Source: Solibaculum_A intestinale (GTDB taxonomy: Bacteria > Bacillota > Clostridia > Oscillospirales > Acutalibacteraceae). From it: a DNA stretch of 64,000 bases. The DNA lies in NCBI RefSeq assembly GCF_040096205.1, contig NZ_JBBMFD010000005.1, forward strand, positions 62,001-126,000. Direction: 5' to 3'. The notes beneath the pieces were generated by a model, which ran no database searches, had not been told where the DNA came from, and worked only from the letters and a program-made list of their open reading frames with translations. Made by a program: the position numbers and the translations under genes. Below, one piece after another: positions 36,401 to 43,679 of this stretch (position 1 is the first letter of the stretch; each line of letters starts with the position of its first letter).

Positions 36401-36497
36401 CGGCGTGGATTATGACCTTCTTTCGCTGCTCATGTATCGTGAGCAGGATGAAGAAGGGAATTTCCATATCCGCTGGGGCGAACAGCAAATAGCATGA
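33462..36497 (+). CDS. N6-adenine methyltransferase fused to SNF2-type helicase
   Basis: 1,011 residues. The ATG at 33462 has GGAGGTGA at 33451-33457. The N-terminal methyltransferase has the SAM motif DLTCGAGAFF (about 101-110) and the catalytic NPPY at 161-164. A basic helical middle follows. The helicase has Walker A in EQGSGKTLAGIA (about 505-516), motif II in LIFDESDEMTNP, motif III in TTGTSTRN, and late motifs around LLCTQQSLPSSVNFE. Such fusions modify element DNA or help replication and anti-restriction. No nuclease motif is visible, so it is not an evident complete restriction enzyme. Confidence 0.9.
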   Translation: MKYAVCDTAVPQERRQETNEKLLYLIDSGKAGEYGISGGDIYNLYTGDGGLHGLRRQDYENYASYSEAKKEIENGQFFTPPLLCRLVAEALSPPPDAAVADLTCGAGAFFNFMPAENNLYGCELDIKAYKVAGYLYPHANLVNGDIRSYQPPVRFDYVVGNPPYNLRWWVDDGEKILSQLYYCRKAAELLKPFGILAMIVPASFLSDDFSDGTSIREMEERFSFLGHVALPSNAFSFLGVRHYPIKLQFWQNRGEGIEVQPYHIKVNRFLTAGFDCGKEAEWISEHLLQGAIKLLKKNRYSAVRELAKEKELSEGFLYQVQKMLYQIKCHPKLKESYAKCYEYFYRFCTETQPKDMKYEEWAKKRLTEAKVLACLKRTLQKQNARPPQDKIALVKRDYDFIYKGYSGKARRQIPEEKRAPVPMYEIVSSDGAWEFPGYERLVRKKQREYVGQNRPFATMEEDPEIGAWLENFHLWDAENEEEIRLNEIQRHDLNLMLQKRYGLLQWEQGSGKTLAGIASGLYRMEKQNVHHTWVISPAISIRNNWDEVLPNYGLPYVFVERLSDLEKIQKGDFVLLTLNKLGTYRRQIKRWVRRYGQKLHLIFDESDEMTNPSSIRAKSVLDCFRRCRCKLLTTGTSTRNNISEFAPQLELMYNNSANMLSWSPRIYHYERGDDFLSSKVNPYFGQPIPAYKEGYRLFTASHLPEKITVFGVGQRTQDIYNADALSEILGKTVITRTFPEIVGREIRRIHQEPVSFTQDERAVYQMAMEEFRKMRENYFASTGNSRKDAMMRLMQQITLLLRISAAPDTVVEYQGGIPTKIRRVVELAGQFENEIIAIGVRHKVVLDSYKAALETAFPNRAVFAVTGGTTSFAQRRKLRKTLKESGNGILLCTQQSLPSSVNFEYVNKVIIPEMHYNNAKMSQFYMRFVRYNSTEWKDIYFVTYAGSIESNLMQMVMAKEKINLFMKGQDTNLDEIYDRFGVDYDLLSLLMYREQDEEGNFHIRWGEQQIA

Positions 36498-36522
36498 TAT
36501 TTACAGAAAGGATGAATCTACA

Positions 36523-36936
36523 ATGCGAGACTTATTATTCCGTGGGCAAACCCGCAGAAAAGGGGAAAGAGTTCTTATGAACGGCAAGCCCATAGATGCA
36601 AATTGGGTTTACGGCGGTATTTTTCAGGGAAAAGGGGATTTTTCCGTGATTTATACCTATGAGCCAATTAAAAAGATGCCGGTTTATACGGACACAGTGG
36701 GACAATATGCAGGAATCGATGACAAAAACGGCACGAAGGTTTTTGAGGGTGATATCCTGAAATTGAAGCACCGCTTATACGTGATTGAATGGAAAAGCGG
36801 CTGCTTATATGCTTCCCAGAAGAGTTATTTGAAAGATAGCGTCAGCACGTTCTATAAACCGGTTGACAATCTTATTGCTGAAGGCGCGGGGGTAATCGGA
36901 AACATCTATGATAATCCGGAACTGCTGGAGGGATGA
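36523..36936 (+). CDS. YopX-family protein
   Basis: 137 residues; GAAAGGATG lies upstream. The N-terminus MRDLLFRGQTRRKGERV and the block TVGQYAGIDDKNGTKVFEGD at about 62-81 are the YopX signature, a small family common in phages and conjugative elements. Function unknown. It opens a run of small accessory genes. Confidence 0.88.
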   Translation: MRDLLFRGQTRRKGERVLMNGKPIDANWVYGGIFQGKGDFSVIYTYEPIKKMPVYTDTVGQYAGIDDKNGTKVFEGDILKLKHRLYVIEWKSGCLYASQKSYLKDSVSTFYKPVDNLIAEGAGVIGNIYDNPELLEG

Positions 36937-36940
36937 AAAG

Positions 36941-37111
36941 ATGATGGGAAGACTGGAAAAACGCTACTGCTGGATCATGGATATTCTGGCATGGGGGCAC
37001 GGAAAGTATACCGAAGAACAGCTCGAAAAGCTGACCATGCCGGAGTTGGCGGAAATTCACAGCCAAGTTTATCATCAGCATCTTGAAGAAATTCAAAGTA
37101 TCCATCTATGA
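36941..37111 (+). CDS. Small helical protein, 56 residues
   Basis: ATG at 36941 with GGAGGG about 10 bases upstream, four bases after the YopX-like stop. Begins MMGRLEKRYCWIMDILAWG; the second half (EEQLEKLTMPELAEIHSQVY) is helical. No family recognised. Confidence 0.55.
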   Translation: MMGRLEKRYCWIMDILAWGHGKYTEEQLEKLTMPELAEIHSQVYHQHLEEIQSIHL

Positions 37112-37133
37112 TTGAAGAATTGAGGGAATAGAA

Positions 37134-37559
37134 ATGAGATATTACAGTACACAGTGCCCGATTACACCGGGAAGCTATCCGGAGCCGGAAAACAACAAGA
37201 TAACCGAAATCCACAATTATGAGAATAAGACCTATTGTGAGGAAATCGGACGGGAGGCATGGGGATATATTGAATACGCACATCCTCTTCGCCCGGAAGA
37301 AGCCAGTGATTTTGAACTGATTCCAACACCCCGTAAGATAAAGAAAATGAGGTTTATTGGTGTGGACGGCTGGGACCGCATGGTTTTCAAGGATGAAGAC
37401 GAATATGTGTGGAAATACACGGAGCCGGGAGAACTTCCGATGGAACGTCACGACCTCTTGCATTCATCTACGAACAATGCGCTCGATGGAGAACCGTGCT
37501 GGCCGATGAAGCCGGACATTGACTACCGGATTGAAACAGGCAGCCAAGACACAAAATAA
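37134..37559 (+). CDS. Hypothetical protein, 141 residues
   Basis: Soluble protein beginning MRYYSTQCPITPGSYPEPEN, with many aromatic and acidic residues (GREAWGYIEYAHPL, FKDEDEYVWKYTEPGELP). Proteins of this type often accompany YopX genes in elements. No family recognised; start at 37134 has a weak GAGGGA site. Confidence 0.6.
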   Translation: MRYYSTQCPITPGSYPEPENNKITEIHNYENKTYCEEIGREAWGYIEYAHPLRPEEASDFELIPTPRKIKKMRFIGVDGWDRMVFKDEDEYVWKYTEPGELPMERHDLLHSSTNNALDGEPCWPMKPDIDYRIETGSQDTK

Positions 37560-37594
37560 CGGAGATGATTTAACCTGCAAACGCTATTTGTAAA

Positions 37595-37623
37595 TTGACG
37601 AATAGGTTAAAATGTGATATACT
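37595..37623 (+). promoter_or_regulatory. Promoter of the Fic module
   Basis: TTGACG (37595-37600), 17-base spacer, TATACT (37618-37623). The predicted start lies about 10 bases before the ATG at 37640, a very short leader. Confidence 0.72.
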
Positions 37624-37639
37624 ATGAAAGGAATTGAAA

Positions 37640-37888
37640 ATGGATAATAAGGATATACCGACATGCCCATTCTGCGAACAACTTGAAAAGTTCAAGCAGA
37701 CAGAGGCTGAATATATGGAAATGCGGCGCGGTCAATCAGGTAAAGCAACGGCGAGATATAAATCTGCCTTGATACATGAATTATATTATGATGGCTACTG
37801 CTGCGGCAGTACGGCATATTATACGGAAAAAATGAATTATTGTCCCGTGTGTGGGATCAAATTGAAAGCGGGTAATACAGATGGATAA
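37640..37888 (+). CDS. Zinc-ribbon small protein
   Basis: 82 residues. Two Cys pairs, CPFCEQ near the N-terminus and CPVCGIKL near the C-terminus, form a zinc ribbon. AAAGGA lies 7 bases before the ATG at 37640. It has its own promoter and overlaps the Fic antitoxin-like gene by 8 bases, making it the first gene of that module. Confidence 0.65.
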   Translation: MDNKDIPTCPFCEQLEKFKQTEAEYMEMRRGQSGKATARYKSALIHELYYDGYCCGSTAYYTEKMNYCPVCGIKLKAGNTDG

Positions 37889-38411
37889 CACCATTGTCAT
37901 GGAGTACACGAAGCTGCTGGAGAAAAAGGCAAGACTGCAAAAAGAATTGTCTGTTCTTCCGCAGGGGTATATCTCGAAAAAGAATATCAACGGCAAGACC
38001 TACCACTATCTGCAAAACAGGGTTTCCGGGAAAATGGCCGGAATATATCTGAAAAAGGATAAGGTGGATAGGGTTTCCGAACAGATTCGCCTGCGGAAAC
38101 AATACGAAGAGGAGCTCCCGAAAGTGAATACCCGCCTGAACGAGCTGGAACAGGCAGCCCGGTTGATCGGGCATGGCTTGGACCGCCGGCTGCTATTACA
38201 GAAGCTGGGAGCGGGCATGGATATGCTTTCCGCCGAGCAGAAAGGACGCTGCATTTCTTTTGCCGACGCGATGAACGCCATCGAGGGAGTCCCGGCCAGC
38301 GAGCAGACCTCCAAAGGGCTTGCCGACTGGCAGGATGGGAAAACGTCTTACCTTTCCGTTTTTGAAGCAACGCTCCGGCGGTATGGTTTTAAAACGGAGG
38401 TTCAGCCATGA
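37881..38411 (+). CDS. Fic-associated antitoxin-like protein
   Basis: 176 residues, beginning inside the previous gene and ending with ATGA overlap into fic. A long coiled coil (about 10-30 and 75-105) is followed by a C-terminal segment, ISFADAMNAIEGVPASEQTS, that has the shape of the VbhA-type Fic inhibitor helix. There the motif is S/T-x-x-x-E-G/N; here Glu-Gly is kept but Met takes the Ser/Thr place. It probably restrains the adjacent Fic enzyme. Assignment rests on context and this partial motif. Confidence 0.7.
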   Translation: MDNTIVMEYTKLLEKKARLQKELSVLPQGYISKKNINGKTYHYLQNRVSGKMAGIYLKKDKVDRVSEQIRLRKQYEEELPKVNTRLNELEQAARLIGHGLDRRLLLQKLGAGMDMLSAEQKGRCISFADAMNAIEGVPASEQTSKGLADWQDGKTSYLSVFEATLRRYGFKTEVQP

Positions 38412-39124
38412 GAGACCCCTATTTATATGATGACGCGGACGTGCTGAAAAACCTTGCCGGCATTAAGGACGCCGATCTTTTGCGGAAAGCGGAGGCGGAC
38501 ATCACGAATTTAGCGATGGCTGGCATCTATAACCGGCAGTATGAAAAATTCGACACAGAAACCCTGAAAGATATTCACCGCACAATTTTCGGCCAGATTT
38601 ATGAGTGGGCCGGGGAATTTCGGGAAATCCAGATGATAAAGCCGGAAGACGTGCTCGGCGGCGATACCGTCCGGTATGCTTATCCCAAAGAGATTAAAAA
38701 ACAACTGGCGGCTTCCATGAAGGAAATCGCCAAACTCCACCGAAACGGGGAAAATGACCGGGAGATTGTCTTCCGCATGGTCCGCATCATCGCGCAGATC
38801 TGGCAGACGCATCCCTTCCGTGAGGGGAATACCCGAAGCGTGATCGTATTTGCTATCCTGTTTGCCAAATCACTCGGCTTTGAAGTGGAACATGAGATGT
38901 TCCGCGTCCATGCGTCGTATGTGCGAAATGCGCTTGTCTGGGCGTCACAGGGCATTTATTCCAAGTATGAGTATCTGGAACGGATATTTTATGATGCCGT
39001 TCTCGGAGAAGAAGCCAAACCGGAAACCGCCGGAGCTTCTTCCGACGGGAAATATGAGAAAATCGGGGACTACAAGGTGTCCGATTACAAAGAACGGCCG
39101 CATCAGTATTTGGACGAAAAGTAG
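38408..39124 (+). CDS. fic: Fic-domain AMPylating toxin
   Basis: 238 residues. The Fic core motif HPFREGNTR starts at His135 and matches HxFx(D/E)GN(G/K/T)R, with intact catalytic His. The beta-hairpin region (EIQMIKPEDVLGGDTVRYAY) is typical. Fic enzymes usually transfer AMP to a target Tyr, Ser or Thr and inhibit growth or host processes. It is coupled to the upstream antitoxin-like gene, so a class I toxin-antitoxin pair is likely. The Lys-free GNTR variation is normal for the family. A terminator follows. Confidence 0.92.
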   Translation: MRDPYLYDDADVLKNLAGIKDADLLRKAEADITNLAMAGIYNRQYEKFDTETLKDIHRTIFGQIYEWAGEFREIQMIKPEDVLGGDTVRYAYPKEIKKQLAASMKEIAKLHRNGENDREIVFRMVRIIAQIWQTHPFREGNTRSVIVFAILFAKSLGFEVEHEMFRVHASYVRNALVWASQGIYSKYEYLERIFYDAVLGEEAKPETAGASSDGKYEKIGDYKVSDYKERPHQYLDEK

Positions 39125-39150
39125 TCCGAAAACTGGTGCAGCAGGTTAAG

Positions 39151-39196
39151 AGAGAACAAGGCTGAGACAATCGGCCCTGTTCTCTTTTCTTTTTTG
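39151..39196 (+). terminator. Terminator after fic
   Basis: AGAGAACAAGGC (39151-39162) pairs with GCCCTGTTCTCT (to 39185) with a short bulge, then TTTCTTTTTT. Confidence 0.75.
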
Positions 39197-39210
39197 AGAA
39201 AGGTTGATTG

Positions 39211-39747
39211 ATGATGAAAAATCAGATATTCGAATATGGCGGCTTTCACTTTATACCGGAGAGAAAATTTACTGCACAGGAGAAGGATTTCTTCAAGATT
39301 TCCCGCCAGCAGCGGATTGACTGCAGCCTTGGATTTTGTGTGCCGGGATATATTTATGAAAGCAAATACGACTACTCGTATGAGAGCTTTTATGAAGCGG
39401 CAACCAATAAAGACTGCGACCTGTTCCGTTGTGTAGAAAATGGCAAGTTGTATCTCCCCTGCGAAAATGATTTGCAGGAGTATATCGAAAACAAGCGGAG
39501 GAAAAACGAGTGCCTGGATTGTGGCTGCTATGATGAAACAGAAGGCTGTGTATTGACAAGCACAGAGAAACAGGAGAATTGTCCGAAGTGCAGTGAGTCC
39601 AGTGTCCTGCTCAGTGATTATAAGGATTTTTTTAAGGACATCACGGCGCTGCACGACTGCAACGACTGCGGTATCAGTAAATGCAAGTTTGCTCCTGAAC
39701 CCGGTCAAATGGTTCGTATCAACTGCCCTCTATGGGTGGAAAAATGA
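39211..39747 (+). CDS. Cys-rich hypothetical protein
   Basis: 178 residues from the ATG at 39211; AAAGG lies 8 bases upstream. The C-terminal half is dense in Cys: ECLDCGCYDETEGC, NCPKCSESS, HDCNDCGISKC. These can bind two or three zinc ions or an iron-sulphur cluster. No family recognised. Confidence 0.62.
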   Translation: MMKNQIFEYGGFHFIPERKFTAQEKDFFKISRQQRIDCSLGFCVPGYIYESKYDYSYESFYEAATNKDCDLFRCVENGKLYLPCENDLQEYIENKRRKNECLDCGCYDETEGCVLTSTEKQENCPKCSESSVLLSDYKDFFKDITALHDCNDCGISKCKFAPEPGQMVRINCPLWVEK

Positions 39748-39762
39748 AAGGAATCCTGAGTT

Positions 39763-40185
39763 ATGAAAAGAGCTTCGATTTTATCCGAATTAAAAACCCA
39801 ACGTCCATATCTTCTGCGGGAATATGGCAAAGCGGATGGCAGTCTTGTCAGCTGTAAAAAAATCTTCCATATCCGTGCTGATTATGACGGATACAGATGG
39901 TGGAATACGATTTGGCCGTGCCGTGAAGAGCTTGCTACGCCGCAAGTCTGCCGGGAGGCTGATTTGATGTATGAACGCCTGACTGCGGACGATGCCTTTC
40001 GGGATCTCGCAGCTCTTAGGAAGTTCTGCGGAAAGCATCCGGAGGCGGCAGTCCATGGGTGCGGGGACGAATACAACTTTTATTTTGAAGGCGAACGATG
40101 CACATATTGGCTGCGCTGTATCACACGGAGCAAAGACTACAACCTATATCTGCATGTATTCGCAAAGGAGGATGAAAATGGATAA
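39763..40185 (+). CDS. Hypothetical protein, 140 residues
   Basis: Soluble alpha/beta protein, 15 bases behind the Cys-rich gene. Begins MKRASILSELKTQRPYLLRE and ends in WLRCITRSKDYNLYLHVFAK. Its end overlaps the next gene. No family recognised. Confidence 0.6.
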   Translation: MKRASILSELKTQRPYLLREYGKADGSLVSCKKIFHIRADYDGYRWWNTIWPCREELATPQVCREADLMYERLTADDAFRDLAALRKFCGKHPEAAVHGCGDEYNFYFEGERCTYWLRCITRSKDYNLYLHVFAKEDENG

Positions 40186-40384
40186 GGCGCGCTGGCTGGG
40201 CATTAGCTGCCCCCTTTGCGGACAGGAACTGAACAGTTGGGACGTCCGTTGTTCAAAATCAGTCGGATACCTGGATTACCAGATATGCGAGAACTGCCTT
40301 TGTAAAGAGTACGATATGGAAAAAGAAGAATTCCGTGACCGTATGGAAGCCTATTTTGAAATACGGCCGTGCAGGGGGCTTTGA
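40178..40384 (+). CDS. Small zinc-binding protein, 68 residues
   Basis: ATG at 40178 with AAAGGAGGA 7 bases upstream, inside the previous gene's end. Two Cys pairs (CPLCGQ and CENCLC) fit a zinc ribbon. The following gene starts one base after its stop, so it is cotranslated within the block. Confidence 0.65.
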   Translation: MDKARWLGISCPLCGQELNSWDVRCSKSVGYLDYQICENCLCKEYDMEKEEFRDRMEAYFEIRPCRGL

Positions 40385-40385
40385 G

Positions 40386-41576
40386 ATGGAAAATCTGAAT
40401 TTGCTGACCCGACGGCTGTTTGCCGAGGGATGGACGAAAGACAACCACCCAAATTTTGTCAGTGACTGGACATATTGCAACGAGTTTCAGGGCGGTTTTG
40501 AGTATACCATTGAAAAACGGAACCGCATGGTGTTTTCTACGCCATGCGGCCTGCTGGTAAAGGGCTCCCATTGGAACAGCGGCTATATGTCGTATATGGG
40601 TATTGATTGGACGCTGGAGAACGACAATCCTACGATTAACTGCCCTTACCGGAAGCAGGGGTGTAAGAAAAATCATCCTCTGCTCCGGGATCATGCAACG
40701 GACGGAGGATTGTGCAAAATGGTGTTCTGTGCCTGCCGTGAGGTGGCGGCGCCGTACTGGTATGAACAGTCGCTCGATAAGGCGCTGGATGAACGTGCCC
40801 AAAGAAAAGAGGAGCTGTTTCAGGAGTTTGCAAAGAGTAAACGGCGTATCTGCCGGTATCACTGTTATTTCGATGAAAATACCGAAACATGGACGCAGCA
40901 TTATAATCCGATGAATTGCGCCGGAAACCATGCCGGATGCCAGTACTGTACGATTCTCGGCAAAGAGCTGGACACAAGAAAGGGGAATGTTTTCTATGAT
41001 TTGAAGATCACCCGAAAGCCGGAAACAATGACGCTGTTCACCAAGGAGTACGAAGTGAGTATTCACAAGGATAAACGGCTGTTGGAGCACAATGTGTCAT
41101 TGGACATCTGCGAGGCAATCATGAAGATTTGCCCAGATGAGGCACAAAGGAAAGCGGAATCCAAGTTTTCCAGGGAACTGTTTTTCAGTGAACATCATGG
41201 GAAATATTTCAAGGTGGAAGCGATCAATCTTCGGGCAGAGCGCCGGGTCAGCCGTGATTTGATGCAGGATCTTGCCGATGTGCAGGCCGGTTATACCGTA
41301 ACCCATGAGGCGGATGTCCTCTCAGCGGTAAAACAACAGAAGTCTGAACGTAAGGAGAAGGCAAGGCAGGCCCGAATCCGTAAGGCCAAAAAGCTGATTT
41401 TACAGTATGGCCTGGACGGAATCCCGGCGTCAGACCTTTATCGTGTGCGAAAAATGATTGATAAGGGCTTGATTTCCAAGGAGGATATTTCCCTGCTGGA
41501 AAGACGGCATAAGGTAGAACAGGGCATGGAACAGCTTACATTTTTTATGCAGGAGGACAGCTATGCACATACATGA
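40386..41576 (+). CDS. Cys-rich hypothetical protein, 396 residues
   Basis: ATG at 40386, one base after the preceding stop. Cys clusters occur at INCPYRKQGC, LCKMVFCACRE, RRICRYHCYF and NCAGNHAGCQYC, enough for two metal sites. The C-terminal 90 residues are a Lys/Arg-rich helical region (QQKSERKEKARQARIRKAKK) that looks nucleic acid-binding. It overlaps the next gene. Family unknown; a zinc-dependent DNA- or RNA-binding protein is a guess from composition. Confidence 0.68.
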   Translation: MENLNLLTRRLFAEGWTKDNHPNFVSDWTYCNEFQGGFEYTIEKRNRMVFSTPCGLLVKGSHWNSGYMSYMGIDWTLENDNPTINCPYRKQGCKKNHPLLRDHATDGGLCKMVFCACREVAAPYWYEQSLDKALDERAQRKEELFQEFAKSKRRICRYHCYFDENTETWTQHYNPMNCAGNHAGCQYCTILGKELDTRKGNVFYDLKITRKPETMTLFTKEYEVSIHKDKRLLEHNVSLDICEAIMKICPDEAQRKAESKFSRELFFSEHHGKYFKVEAINLRAERRVSRDLMQDLADVQAGYTVTHEADVLSAVKQQKSERKEKARQARIRKAKKLILQYGLDGIPASDLYRVRKMIDKGLISKEDISLLERRHKVEQGMEQLTFFMQEDSYAHT

Positions 41577-41928
41577 ATTGGCGGACTGCTGTACCTTTGA
41601 TGAAGTGGCAGTCGGCGGTAATCTGCCGGCTACAGAAGAATACCGCGCTTTTCTAAAAAAGCTGCACCCAAAGCAGATTTTGAATATGCGGATCACGATA
41701 CCGCTGTACCGCGTCCGCTATTCGTATATGACGCGGCGGGGGAATGTCCGGCAAAGCGAGAAATTCTTTTTTGCGACAGCCGGTGAACATGAGGAACTTC
41801 ATCTTGAAGTGGAGATGAAGCTGAAGGACTGGTTCGAGGATGAAAACCGGGAGCGGCCTTACCGGGCGGTATCCAATGTAGAAATTCTGGATATCGGCCG
41901 TGTGGCTTATGCCACGCTCCCGCTGTGA
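41563..41928 (+). CDS. Hypothetical protein, 121 residues
   Basis: Overlaps the previous gene by 14 bases. Soluble, mixed alpha/beta; the middle (YRVRYSYMTRRGNVRQSEKF) is basic and the C-terminus acidic. No family recognised. It ends the block; a 169-base GC-rich stretch with small hairpins (for example GGTGTA / TACACGCC near 42030) follows, in which I see no gene. Confidence 0.6.
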   Translation: MHIHELADCCTFDEVAVGGNLPATEEYRAFLKKLHPKQILNMRITIPLYRVRYSYMTRRGNVRQSEKFFFATAGEHEELHLEVEMKLKDWFEDENRERPYRAVSNVEILDIGRVAYATLPL

Positions 41929-42097
41929 TTTTCTTCTCTCACAATATGCAAACCGCGCCCCTTGTTTAAGGGTTGCCGCGAGGCGTCAGGCGATTGCGCG
42001 CCGAAACGCCGAAAAAGGAATCGGCCAGCGGTGTAAAAGTACACGCCGGAAAGGATGGACTTTTCCGTTTTCAGCAAAATATTTTGTCGGAGATGGA

Positions 42098-42838
42098 ATG
42101 GTGAAACATATTGTGGGCTGGTCCGGCGGCAAGGACTCGTCGGCCATGCTGATTCGCATGATGGAAGAAGGGCGGCCGATTGACGACATTGTGTTTATTG
42201 AGGTGATGGCGACGCCGGCTCTCGGCGGAGAGTTGCCGGAAATGTATGAATACATCCAAAAAATGGAGAAGTACATCGACCGTAAAATTACGGTTGTCCG
42301 GTCGGTTTTGGACTTCGACACAGTGTTTCATTACACTTATGGTTCGGGCCGGCGGACAGGGAGTATCTATGGATTTCCTTTTACAATCGGGGCCTGGTGC
42401 AATGGCCGCTTAAAATTAAGGACGATCCGGCAGCACTATAAAAGCTATGGCGAGCATATCCGGTATCTTGGGCTGGCTGCCGACGAACCCAAACGGCTTG
42501 CCCGGCTGGATTCGTTTTGCCGTGCCCCTCTTGCTGAATGGGGTATGACGGAGCAGGATTGTGTGGATTTTCTGAACAAGCGGGGTATGTTAAACCCGCT
42601 GTATCAGAAATTCCGGCGGCTTGGCTGCTGGTTCTGCGTCAAACAAAGCCTGGATTCCCTGCGCGTGCTGCGCCGGGACTATCCCGAATACTGGGCGATG
42701 CTGCTGGCGTGGGACAAGGAAAGCCCCCGTACCTTTAAGCCAAACTGCACGGTCATGGATTTGGAGCGCCGGTTTTCGCTGGAAGACCGGCAGCTCCGCC
42801 TAGCCGCTGCTGATGAAGCTTTTTTGAAAGCCGCATAA
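42098..42838 (+). CDS. PP-loop ATPase of the PAPS reductase family
   Basis: 246 residues from the ATG at 42098 (GGAG upstream). The PP-loop SGGKDSSAML is at about 8-17, which binds ATP and forms an adenylate. The C-terminal part holds the pair CWFC in RRLGCWFCVKQSLD and a basic RRDYPEYW block. PAPS reductase-like enzymes in elements and phages act in sulphur or base modification, including DndC-type DNA phosphorothioation. No Dnd partner genes are visible, so the substrate is open. A following gene starts 28 bases downstream. Confidence 0.82.
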   Translation: MVKHIVGWSGGKDSSAMLIRMMEEGRPIDDIVFIEVMATPALGGELPEMYEYIQKMEKYIDRKITVVRSVLDFDTVFHYTYGSGRRTGSIYGFPFTIGAWCNGRLKLRTIRQHYKSYGEHIRYLGLAADEPKRLARLDSFCRAPLAEWGMTEQDCVDFLNKRGMLNPLYQKFRRLGCWFCVKQSLDSLRVLRRDYPEYWAMLLAWDKESPRTFKPNCTVMDLERRFSLEDRQLRLAAADEAFLKAA

Positions 42839-42866
42839 GGAAAAAATGATAAAGGAGATTTGCCCT

Positions 42867-43556
42867 ATGGAAATGAATTATAAAGTGAAAATCAAGAAAC
42901 TGTTGGCGCTGGCTGAAAGCCCTGTGGAAGCAGAGTCCCGGGCGGCTTTGCTGAAAGCCCGCGAACTAATGGCGAGGCACAAGCTGTCGGAGCGTGATCT
43001 GAAAGATGAAGGCGGTCAGGAAGTCAAGGATGTCGAGCTTGAAATTACCTGCAGCAAGCGGCGTGACCCGTGGATTGTAAATCTGTCAGGGGTTATCGCT
43101 GAAAATTACTGCTGCAAGGGGTACCGGCGGCATTCGTCGGGAAGCCAGACACAGCGTATGGGCTTCATTGGGTTCGAGGATGACGTGGAGATTTGCGCCG
43201 CTGTTTTCAAGTATGCTGTGGATTGTGTTCAGGCGAAGGTGAAGGAAATCAAGAAAGAATACAAGAAGCATGGGTTTCGGGCTGATTATATCAAGAAGCT
43301 GTGCGACAGCTATGGGTACGGCTTTGTAAACGGCGCCGATAAGGCTTTCAAAAGGCAGCAGGAAGAATTGCCGCAGGAATGGGGACTTGTGCTGGCGACG
43401 CCCAAAGAGGTACAGGAAGCGTCGGCGCACTGGAGACAACATGAATTCAAGGCGCGCGCAGCTCAGGCAGAAAACCTCCATATAAACGCATTTAGCAGCG
43501 GTTATGCGGATGGCAAGCGATTCGACCCCAAGCACAGATTGAATGCGGGTATATAG
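42867..43556 (+). CDS. DUF2786-domain protein
   Basis: 229 residues. The ATG at 42867 is chosen because AAAGGAG (42851-42857) has proper spacing only for it. The N-terminal 45 residues (KIKKLLALAESPVEAESRAA, then KARELMARHKLSE) are DUF2786. The C-terminal part has basic coiled regions. DUF2786 proteins are common in phages and plasmids; function unknown. A strong terminator follows. Confidence 0.82.
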   Translation: MEMNYKVKIKKLLALAESPVEAESRAALLKARELMARHKLSERDLKDEGGQEVKDVELEITCSKRRDPWIVNLSGVIAENYCCKGYRRHSSGSQTQRMGFIGFEDDVEICAAVFKYAVDCVQAKVKEIKKEYKKHGFRADYIKKLCDSYGYGFVNGADKAFKRQQEELPQEWGLVLATPKEVQEASAHWRQHEFKARAAQAENLHINAFSSGYADGKRFDPKHRLNAGI

Positions 43557-43580
43557 GTTACAAAAGGTAAAGGTATCGGT

Positions 43581-43614
43581 GGGAGCAGAAGATTTCTGCT
43601 CCCATTCTTTTTTG
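43581..43614 (+). terminator. Terminator after the DUF2786 gene
   Basis: GGGAGCAGAA (43581-43590) and TTCTGCTCCC (43594-43603) form a perfect 10-bp stem with a GAT loop, then ATTCTTTTTT. Confidence 0.88.
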
Positions 43615-43644
43615 TTGAAATAACACGTATTCCAGTCGTATTAA
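43615..43644 (+). promoter_or_regulatory. Promoter of the partition operon
   Basis: TTGAAA (43615-43620), 18-base spacer, TATTAA (43639-43644), continuing ATAAG. The same layout and -10 context occur at 18857-18886. Confidence 0.55.
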
Positions 43645-43679
43645 ATAAGTATAAACCAAATTTCAAAGGAGTTGACGCC

